This document shows, piece by piece, positions 57,261 through 64,000 of a DNA stretch of 64,000 nucleotides. A program made the translations under genes and the position numbers. The notes beneath the pieces are model-generated. The model did no database searches, was not told the origin of the DNA, and saw nothing but the letters and a program-made list of their open reading frames with translations. The stretch is from VAZQ01 sp963840535 (GTDB lineage: Bacteria > Pseudomonadota > Alphaproteobacteria > Rhizobiales > Xanthobacteraceae), in the NCBI GenBank assembly GCA_963840535.1, contig CAWIZJ010000060.1:310001-374000 (forward strand), written 5' to 3'. How positions within the stretch are numbered: the stretch's first letter is position 1; each line of letters opens with the position of its first letter.

Positions 57261-58282
57261 GGACCGCTCGTGCGTCGCCGAAGGCGGGCAAGCAGGTTGC
57301 GGCCGACCCGGCCGAGATCCATGAGCCCGCCTTCCAGGAACAACACCGTCGCCATCAGCATGCCCCCGACGATGAATTCCCAGAAATACGGACTGATCTT
57401 GGCGGTCGAATCCTGCACCACGTAGTAGATCGCGGCGCCCAGGAACGCGCCGTAGAGCCGCCGCGTTCCGCCGAGGATGAGCATGACGGTGACGATGCCG
57501 GAGGTGAGCAGGCTGAGCACCGAGAGGCCGACGAAGCGCGTCGAATGCGCCGACAGCGCGCCGGCGGATCCCGCCATCGCCGCCGCAAACGTGTAGATGG
57601 CGAGCAGCCGCCACCAAACCGGCGTGCCGATCGCACGCATGCGTCGTGGGTTCTGGCGAATGCCGTCGAGCGAGCGGCCGAACGGCGAGTGCACGATTCG
57701 CCACGAAATCAGGAACCACGCGAACAGCACGACCAACGTGTAGAGATAGGCCGTCTGTCCGAAGATGTTGAACTCGAACAGGCCGAAGATCGGGTCGATG
57801 GTGATCCCCTGCAGGCCGTCGTCGCCGCCGGTGAGACTGCGCGCCTGATTGGCGTATTCGAACATGATCGAGACGATCGCCAGCGTCAGCATCAGGAAGG
57901 TGACGCCGGTCGTATGGAGAATCAGTGCGCCGGTGACGGCCCCGAGCAGGGCGGCAAGCGCGATCGCGGCGAGGTGTCCGAGGATCGGATCGGGGGAGAT
58001 GTGGATGGCGAACAACCCGGCGGAATAGGCCCCGACGCCGAAGAATGCGGCGTGTCCCAGGGTCACGATGCCGGCATAGCCCAGCGCAAGGTCGAGCGAG
58101 AGCGCGAACAGGATCCAGATCATCACCTGGGTTCCGAGGCTGAGATAGCCCTCGGCAAACACGTAGAAGACGATCATGATCGCCCATGGCACGGCATGGG
58201 CGGCGAGCGAGAGCGGGCGGTCGACGGCGAGCGCGCCGAGCCCGGTCGCGGATGCAGCGTCGGCGGCGGGTTGCGCTGTCAT
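57257..58282 (-). CDS. livM: Branched-chain amino acid ABC permease LivM
   Basis: 341 residues, about nine membrane helices. DLALGYAGIVTLGHAAFFGV is the LivM signature (GYAGxxSLGHAAF), with the usual ILILGGTRRLYGAFLGAAI coupling region (EAA-like loop). Start at 58282 overlaps the livH stop by four bases. Confidence 0.95.
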   Translation of the reverse strand: MTAQPAADAASATGLGALAVDRPLSLAAHAVPWAIMIVFYVFAEGYLSLGTQVMIWILFALSLDLALGYAGIVTLGHAAFFGVGAYSAGLFAIHISPDPILGHLAAIALAALLGAVTGALILHTTGVTFLMLTLAIVSIMFEYANQARSLTGGDDGLQGITIDPIFGLFEFNIFGQTAYLYTLVVLFAWFLISWRIVHSPFGRSLDGIRQNPRRMRAIGTPVWWRLLAIYTFAAAMAGSAGALSAHSTRFVGLSVLSLLTSGIVTVMLILGGTRRLYGAFLGAAIYYVVQDSTAKISPYFWEFIVGGMLMATVLFLEGGLMDLGRVGRNLLARLRRRTSGP

Positions 58283-59151
58283 CGCATTGCCGCTTTCGGC
58301 GGCAACAGGCCCTGGGGCCGCCACAGCAGAAGGACGAAGACGGCGGCGTAGAGCAGATAGGGAGCCGCTTGGGTCACGAAATATTTGCCGAGCGTGTCGA
58401 TGATACCGAGAGCCATGGCGGCGAAGAACGAGCCCTTGAAGCTGCCCTCGCCGCCGACGATCACCACCACCAGGAACAAGACCACGTACTTGAGCGCGTA
58501 GGACGGCTCGAGCGACAGGATGCCCGCGCCGAGCGCTCCGCCCAGGCCCGCCAGCGCACAGCCGACTACGAAGGTCGAGGTGAACAGGAGGTTCACGTTC
58601 ATCCCGACGCATCGCGCCATTCTGGAATTGTCGACCGCTGCGCGCAGCCGGGCGCCGTAGATCGAGGTTTCGATCACGTACCAGAGGATCGCTGCGATCA
58701 CGCTGCCGACGGCGATGAGGAACAGCCGATAGGCCGGGTAGGTTCGAAAGCCGATGTCGACCGGCTGGGACAGGTAATCAGGGAATATGACCGGGTAGGG
58801 AAACGCCCCGAATATCTCCGTCACCGCCGCGGTGACGACGAATACCATGCCGATGGTCAGCAACACCTGCGCGAGCTCGCCCTTGCGGTAGAGCGGCCGG
58901 TACACGGTGATCTCCGCGATGCCGCCGAGAATCCCCGCAACGGCCGCGGCCGCCAGCACCGCGAGATAGAAATTGACGCCGCCCTGGGTCAGGTAGCCTG
59001 CGACGTAGCCGCCGATCATGGCAAACGAGCCATGTGCGAGATTGATCACGCGCATCAGCCCCATGGTGATCGTGAGGCCGACCGAGATGATGAACAGAAT
59101 CATTCCATACGAAATGCCGTCGAGAAGAATGGTCAATGCAAATGAAAGCAT
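58279..59151 (-). CDS. livH: Branched-chain amino acid ABC permease LivH
   Basis: 290 residues. The first segments LLDGISYGMILFIISVGLTI then GLMRVINLAHGSFAMIGGYV are the LivH signature, and VVIVGGEGSFKGSFFAAMAL is the coupling loop. Forms the channel with LivM. 90 bases separate it from livK. Confidence 0.95.
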   Translation of the reverse strand: MLSFALTILLDGISYGMILFIISVGLTITMGLMRVINLAHGSFAMIGGYVAGYLTQGGVNFYLAVLAAAAVAGILGGIAEITVYRPLYRKGELAQVLLTIGMVFVVTAAVTEIFGAFPYPVIFPDYLSQPVDIGFRTYPAYRLFLIAVGSVIAAILWYVIETSIYGARLRAAVDNSRMARCVGMNVNLLFTSTFVVGCALAGLGGALGAGILSLEPSYALKYVVLFLVVVIVGGEGSFKGSFFAAMALGIIDTLGKYFVTQAAPYLLYAAVFVLLLWRPQGLLPPKAAMR

Positions 59152-59241
59152 TGGTCGACGTCGCGCCGGAGGCGTTCAGAAGCGGATGCGCGCGAGCCCC
59201 TGTCTCGCGCGCATCCCACGTGCGGCGACCGCCTTCGGCCG

Positions 59242-60435
59242 TCATTTCGGCGGATTGTCGATCTTCCAGGGATCCTTGACCATCTCGATCTTGCCGATGT
59301 CGATATTGACGAGCTTTCCATCGCGCTTCTCGACCCGGCGGATGTAGACGTTCTGCACGATGTCGCGCTCGACGGGATCGATCATGATCGGTCCGCGCGG
59401 ACTATTGAGCGTCTTTCCTTTCATGAAATCGATGTATTTGAGCCCATCGGCATTGGGGCCGAGCGCGGCGACCGCCTGGTGGATCAGATGGGTGCCGTCC
59501 CAGGCCGCGACCGACGCGATATCGGGTATCGCCTTCTCGCCGAACTGCTTTCGCAACTGGGCCTTGAGGGCGAGGTTCTCGGGGTTGGTGTTCGTCTCGG
59601 TGTAGTGGAAGCCGGTCACCACGCCGATCACGTCGTCGGTGAAATTGGGCAGGAACAGCTCCTGCGTCTCGCCGCTGCCGAGCAGCTTGATGCCGGCGGC
59701 CTTGAGGCCGCGCTCGACATAGGCCTTGACGAAGGCGATGGAGGGCGACCCTGCCGGCTGAAACATGTAGAGCGCGTCGGGCTTGGCCTGCAGCACCTTC
59801 TCCATGTAGGCCGCGTAGTTGGTCTCCTGCTGCGGCGAACGCGCGCTGCCGATGATCTCGCCGCCGGCGGCCTTGAACCCCTTGACGAAGTAGGTTTCCG
59901 CGTCGTGCCCGGGCGCGTAGTCGCTGACGATGGTGTAGACCCGCTTGATGCCGTTCTGATAGGCCCATTGGGCGAGCGGCGTGGTGAACTGGGGTACCGT
60001 CATGCTCACGCGGACGAAATAGGGAGAGCCGCGCGTGATCGACGAGGTCGCGGCGTTCATGATCACGACCGGAATCTTGGCTTGCTTGGAGATGTCGCCC
60101 AGCGCCATGGCATAGGGTGACAGCTCGAGCCCGGTCAGGAACTTGACCCGCTCGCGCAACACCAGCTCTTCCGCCAGCTGCTTCGCCTTGTCCGGGCCCT
60201 GGCTCGCCGAATCGCGATAGACGAACTGGATGTCGTGGGTCTTGCCGTCCGGTCCCTTCACCGTCTTGCCATTGACCGATTGGTAGGCCTCGACCGCCTG
60301 CTGGAACTGGCTGCCCCAGGTGGCGAACGCGCCGGTATACGACGCGATCAATCCGACCTTGACGGTGTCGGCCGAGACCGCACCCCCCGAGACGACGAGC
60401 ATGGCCGCCATGGCAGCGGTGACAAACCCCTTCAT
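59242..60435 (-). CDS. livK: ABC transporter substrate-binding protein (LivK-like)
   Basis: 397 residues with a signal peptide MKGFVTAAMAAMLVVSGG to VSA, a GGGAGGATTCC ribosome site, then VKVGLIASYTGAFATWGSQF (type I PBP fold), GLELSPYAMALGDISKQAKI, PVVIMNAATSSITRGSPYFV and GVVTGFHYTETNTNPENLAL. Binds a branched-chain amino acid or related amide/urea-type ligand in the periplasm. First gene of the operon. Confidence 0.9.
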   Translation of the reverse strand: MKGFVTAAMAAMLVVSGGAVSADTVKVGLIASYTGAFATWGSQFQQAVEAYQSVNGKTVKGPDGKTHDIQFVYRDSASQGPDKAKQLAEELVLRERVKFLTGLELSPYAMALGDISKQAKIPVVIMNAATSSITRGSPYFVRVSMTVPQFTTPLAQWAYQNGIKRVYTIVSDYAPGHDAETYFVKGFKAAGGEIIGSARSPQQETNYAAYMEKVLQAKPDALYMFQPAGSPSIAFVKAYVERGLKAAGIKLLGSGETQELFLPNFTDDVIGVVTGFHYTETNTNPENLALKAQLRKQFGEKAIPDIASVAAWDGTHLIHQAVAALGPNADGLKYIDFMKGKTLNSPRGPIMIDPVERDIVQNVYIRRVEKRDGKLVNIDIGKIEMVKDPWKIDNPPK

Positions 60436-60663
60436 TGGAATCCTCCCTTGCTCTTTCGCGGTTGAAAGATGCAGCGTCGGCTTGTTTTCGCGCTTATAGC
60501 GCGTTTCGGGGCGGCGCCAAAGCCGGGCAAGACTCCGGCAGCGTCGCAGGTCCCGGCATCGGGATGTGGTGGGCAGGCGTTTTGCGGTGGGCAGCACGGC
60601 CCATCCGCCGCTTGCGACAACACGGCATGCTCGGGGTACTATCGGGCCGCGCGAGGATTGCTC

Positions 60664-62317
60664 ATGCTCCACCCGTCTGTCGGCAGCGATCGCTTCGACT
60701 ACATCATCATCGGCGCGGGCTCTGCGGGGTGCCTGCTGGCGAACCGGCTGTCCGCCGATCCGCGCACGCGCGTGCTGGTGCTCGAGGCCGGCGGCGACGA
60801 CCGCTCGATCTGGCTGCACGTTCCGATCGGCTACCGTTACACGATCGGGGATGCCCGTTACGATTGGTGCTTTCAGACCGAGCCTGAGCTGGGCCTCGAG
60901 GGCCGCTCGATCAATCACCCACGCGGCAAGGTGATCGGCGGCTCTTCCGCCATCAACGGCATGTTCCAGATCCGCGGCCAGGCCGCCGACTTCGACCACT
61001 GGCGCCAGCTCGGCCTCGAAGGCTGGGGCTGGGACGACGTGCTGCCCTACTTCAAGGCGCATGAGGATTTCGAGCTCGGTGCCAGCGCGAGCCACGGAAC
61101 GGGCGGAGAATTGCGGATCGAGCGCTCGCGCGCATCCTGGCCGGTGCTGGACGTGATTGCGTGCGCCGCGAGCGAAGCGGGGTTGCGCCCGATCGACGAC
61201 TTCAATGGCGGCGACAACGAGGGCGTCGGTCCGATCCACTTCACGCAGAAACGCGGGCGTCGCTGGAGCGCTGCAACGGCGTTTCTCAAGCCGGCGTTGC
61301 GGCGGCCCAATCTCAGGCTCGAAACCGATGCGCTTGCAGACCGGCTGCTGCTCGAAGGCAAACGCGTCATCGGGGTCGAGTACCGCAAGGGCGGCGACCG
61401 GCGGTCGGCGCACGCCACGCGCGAGGTGATCGTGGCCGCCGGCGCGATCGCAACCCCGCCGCTGCTGATGCGCTCCGGGGTTGGGCCGGCAGGCCATCTG
61501 CGCGATCACGGCATCGAGGTCATTCTCGACCGGCCGGGCATCGGCGGCAATCTGCAGGACCACCTGCAGTTCCACCTGAGCTACCGGGTCGAAGGGGCCA
61601 GGACCCTCAACGAGCGGGCGAATTCGCTGTTCGGCAAGCTCGCCATGGCGCTCGAATATGCCGCCTTGCGGCGCGGGCCGCTGAGCATGGGGCCGTCGTC
61701 GCTCGCGATGTTCGCCCGCTCCGATCCGCACCGCGACCGCGCCAATGTCGGCCTCATCGCCATGCCGTTCTCACGCAAGGCCGCCGCCGCCACCGGCACT
61801 TTCCACGATTTTCCCGGCATCACGCTCAGCGTCTACGAGCTGCGCGCGGCGAGCCGCGGGACGGTCCGCCTCGCCTCCCGCTCGGCGGCCGATCGCCCGG
61901 CCATCCGTTTCAACTATCTCGAGGCCGAGGAGGATCGCCAGGTCGCGATCGACGGCATCCGTCTGGCCCGGCGCATCATGCGGCGGCCCGCGCTCGCGGT
62001 CCACCGGCCGCAGGAGATCGCTCCGCGCCCGCAAGTGCGGGACGACGACGACGAGGGGCTGCTGGACATGTTCCGCAGCTTCTCGACCACGGTGTTCCAT
62101 CCGGTCGGCACCGCCAAGATGGGGCTGCCGAGCGACCCGATGGCGGTGGTCGATGCCAGGCTGCGCCTGCATGGGCATCGACCGGCTGCGGATCATCGAT
62201 GCCTCGGTGATGCCGGTCATCACCTCGGGCAACACCAACGCGCCGACCATGATGATCGCGGAGAAGGGGGCGGCCATGATCCTGGAGGACGGCCGAAAGG
62301 ATCGGCCCGCGACGTGA
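60664..62317 (+). pseudogene. GMC-family FAD oxidoreductase (choline dehydrogenase-like), one extra base
   Basis: FAD-binding start DYIIIGAGSAGCLLANRLSA, LEAGGDDRSIWLHVPIGYR and GKVIGGSSAINGMFQIRGQA (GMC signature 1). AAGAIATPPLLMRSGVGPAG is signature 2 and TTVFHPVGTAKMGLPSDPMA carries the active-site His. One G of 62173-62175 is surplus; without it the end reads GIDRLRIIDASVMPVITSGN then TNAPTMMIAEKGAAMIL, the conserved C-terminus. ~550 residues, normal. Oxidises an alcohol; the substrate is not known. Divergent from livK by ~230 bases. Confidence 0.9.
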
Positions 62318-62351
62318 CTCGTCCCGCTCCTCCTTGGAAGAATGGGGCGGC

Positions 62352-62452
62352 TCGACCAACGGGTGCTCGCGGGGACCATGTCCGCAGCTGGCAGAGCCGG
62401 ATGTACGACGTCCAAGGAGGCGTTCGGGTTTCGACCCAAATGCGACATGGGC
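62352..62452. repeat. Dispersed intergenic repeat, copy B
   Basis: Related to 8031-8132 over ~100 bases, sharing the order tcgaccaacgg, accatgtccgca, gcagagccgg and ggaggcgttcggg. The 237-base gap it sits in (62318-62554) has no gene. Confidence 0.65.
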
Positions 62453-62554
62453 GGCTCAAGACTTTCGCAGCGCAAAAGCATTGTTCGTTTCTTCGCTAAA
62501 GCGTGATATCGTCCCCTCTATTGCATGCACACGACCTCCGGCGGGAGGGGTCGC

Positions 62555-63238
62555 ATGGCAATCCACATCCGACGGCGAGAATTCGTATTCACACTGGGCG
62601 GCGCAGCAGCTGCGTGGCCGCTCGCGGCGCGCGCGCAGCAGCGACCGCTAGCGGTGATCGGGTTCCTCAGCAGCTCGGCGCCTGGCGATCGTGCACGCGA
62701 GTTGACCGCATTCCGGCAAGGCGTTCGTGAAACCGGCTACGTCGAGGGCCAGAATGTGGCGATCGACTATCGCTGGGCGCAGGACCAATACGATCGACTG
62801 CCCGACCTTGCAGCCGATCTGGTACGCCGTCAGGTGGCGGTGATCGCTACGCATGACACCGCCTCGGCAATTGTAGCCAAGGCGGCGACTACGACGATCC
62901 CGATCGTCTTCGCAGGCGGCAGCGACCCGGTTAAGCTTGGCCTCGTTGCCAGCCTCAACCGGCCGGGCGGAAACGTCACCGGTATCACCTTCGTTGCGGC
63001 GGAGCTCGGGGCAAAGCTGCTTGGGCTGTTGCATGAGTTGCAGCCGGGAGCCGTGCGCGTTGGCGTGCTGGTCGATCCCGGCTTACCCTTCACCGAGTCC
63101 TTTGTCTCAGACGTTCAGGCTGCGGCCTCGGCCATTCGGAAGCAAGTCGAAATCCTCGACGCCAGCGCCGGCCGCGACATTGATATGGTCTTTGCGAGCC
63201 TTGCGCAAAAGAAGAAAGTGGAGAATGCTGTGAAATAG
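62555..63238 (+). pseudogene. ABC-type substrate-binding protein, C-terminally truncated
   Basis: A twin-arginine leader IRRREFVFTLGGAAAAWPLA to RAQQ precedes VIGFLSSSAPGDRARELTAF, VRETGYVEGQNVAIDYRWAQ (the typical start of this ABC/TRAP-like family), TTIPIVFAGGSDPVKLGLVA and VGVLVDPGLPFTE. It stops after 227 residues (SLAQKKKVENAVK) where family members run to ~325; homology ends near 63205. The C-terminal lobe of the binding fold is lost. The scrap at 43350-43430 is from the same family. Confidence 0.75.
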
Positions 63239-63382
63239 GTGCTTGACTTCGAAGGCCCCATACAAGGTTTTCGGATGCCGGCGCGGGGGCAAACGAGAAC
63301 AGGCACCCGCTCGATCGGCTCTATTACCCCCTGTCTGAATCGTAGCAAGTCGATATCATGTGTTGCTCGACCAACCGGAACC

Positions 63383-63745
63383 TCAGGCAGCGCGATTCCT
63401 CGGCAGGGACCGGAACGTCGAGAGGACGGACTCCACGGCTCGCTCCTCCAGCTGGACCTTGAGGCGCTGGACCTCGAGCGATTTCTTGCCGACCTCGGCA
63501 AGGCGGTCCGCAGCCTTCGCCTTCGCTTCGTCGAGCGATATTTCCAGACGGCGGACGGTCATCGCGAACTCGGCGCGCAACTGGTCTTTTTCGGCTTCCA
63601 TCTCGGTCACCGATAAAGGGGTCAGCGCCTGGAACCGGCGCGTGGTGAGGCGCACCGCACGCGCATGAATGAGCGGAACCAGCGGCAGCGCCAGCAGGCA
63701 GCCTGCCAGGAATCTGATGCCCAGCAACATGGCCCATTCAATCAT
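63383..63745 (-). CDS. Conserved membrane-anchored coiled-coil protein
   Basis: 120 residues: an N-terminal membrane helix (MLLGIRFLAGCLLALPLVPL), then ARAVRLTTRRFQALTPLSVT and a long coiled coil EMEAEKDQLRAEFAMTVRRL, EISLDEAKAKAADRLAEVGK. This ARAVRLTTRR-...-DKDQLRAEFAM pattern is a short rhizobial family of unknown function, anchored in the inner membrane with a cytoplasmic or periplasmic coil. Here it may lack a longer C-terminal part seen in relatives. Confidence 0.75.
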   Translation of the reverse strand: MIEWAMLLGIRFLAGCLLALPLVPLIHARAVRLTTRRFQALTPLSVTEMEAEKDQLRAEFAMTVRRLEISLDEAKAKAADRLAEVGKKSLEVQRLKVQLEERAVESVLSTFRSLPRNRAA

Positions 63746-63937
63746 GATGACCCCCAGCGCAGCGCCCCGGCTCGCGCAATCGTCCCAGGATGGGGCGGGA
63801 GCGATAAGATTTGATTAATGCAACGCCCCGTTCGCGAGCTGCGAGTTGCCGGAACGGGTCGGCAAAGAGCGTCTTTCGTGCCCTGCAGGAGGAGCTGCCT
63901 AGTTTTGCGGCGACTGCGAACCCATGGAGGGGCTCAC

Positions 63938-64000
63938 ATGAAGCCGGTTTGCGCTGCGCTCGTGGCGAGCGCGCTGGTGGCGACGGCGGCGGTTGCGGAT
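63938..64000 (+). CDS. Start of an exported protein (cut by the window end)
   Basis: ATG 63938 after a GGAGGGG ribosome site opens MKPVCAALVASALVATAAVA, a clear signal peptide. The remainder lies outside the window, so no function can be given. Confidence 0.6.
   Translation, partial: MKPVCAALVASALVATAAVAD

Noticed and set aside
59242..61731. Long minus-strand frame extending upstream of livK
   Set aside because: The part beyond MKGF (60435) is antisense to the GMC oxidoreductase; the ribosome site and signal peptide fix the start at 60435.

Overview
The window is a high-GC chromosomal segment that fits an alphaproteobacterium of the Hyphomicrobiales (Bradyrhizobium/Xanthobacteraceae-like). 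The support is an Omp2-type porin with a dense GC-rich codon style, the gene string rpoZ-rel-pdxJ-acpS-lepB-rnc-era-recO-parC, a leucyl/arginyl-transferase (bpt), Bug-type and Liv-type solute uptake genes, and a Mur/Fur-like box in front of mntH. Genus cannot be fixed from the sequence alone.

Layout. 1-4.7 kb: the end of gatB, a 26-residue Lys/Arg-rich peptide, a glutathione S-transferase, a Sel1-like protein and three small exported proteins. 5.07-9.70 kb: tRNA-Ser(GCU) followed by a 4.5-kb integrative element. The last 14 bases of the tRNA recur exactly at 9685-9698, so both ends can be read. The element carries a broken P4-type integrase, an excisionase-like helix-turn-helix, two small unknown genes, iteron-like repeats, a DUF3631 scrap and a TonB-like gene with an in-frame stop. 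10.4-18.1 kb: two direct copies (about 1.8 kb each) of a porin gene and its downstream flank, the first intact and the second decayed, enclosing two further integrase remnants. 18.5-22.3 kb: a phage-type recombination cassette under a promoter with an operator-like palindrome (XRE repressor, YqaJ exonuclease, an ERF annealing protein fused to an HNH domain, and a large ATPase). 22.6-24.7 kb: four co-directional genes of unknown function. 24.9-29.8 kb: core genes in damaged reading frames (alpha/beta hydrolase, soluble lytic transglycosylase, dapA with an internal amber codon, smpB). 30.0-32.3 kb: a DUF4394 gene split by an intact IS256-family element. 32.5-34.9 kb: VOC protein, peroxiredoxin, uracil-DNA glycosylase and a NYN-domain protein. 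35.5-46.5 kb: the housekeeping block from rpoZ to parC. 46.4-51.8 kb: mntH, a Bug-type binding protein, an IS630 element inserted beside a palindromic repeat, bpt and an RDD membrane protein. 51.9-62.3 kb: threonine ammonia-lyase, a large patatin-like protein, a complete livKHMGF operon and a GMC oxidoreductase. The last 1.7 kb holds a truncated ABC binding protein, a coiled-coil membrane protein and the start of an exported protein.

Reading-frame damage is widespread and hits essential genes (pdxJ, parC, smpB, dapA) as well as accessory ones. Many of the breaks are single extra bases, so uncorrected sequencing or assembly errors are a serious possibility. The accessory genes (integrases, second porin, TonB-like gene) may be truly decayed. 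Genes whose frame is interrupted as written are typed pseudogene, whatever the cause; smpB, where only the first dozen codons are displaced, is kept as CDS.
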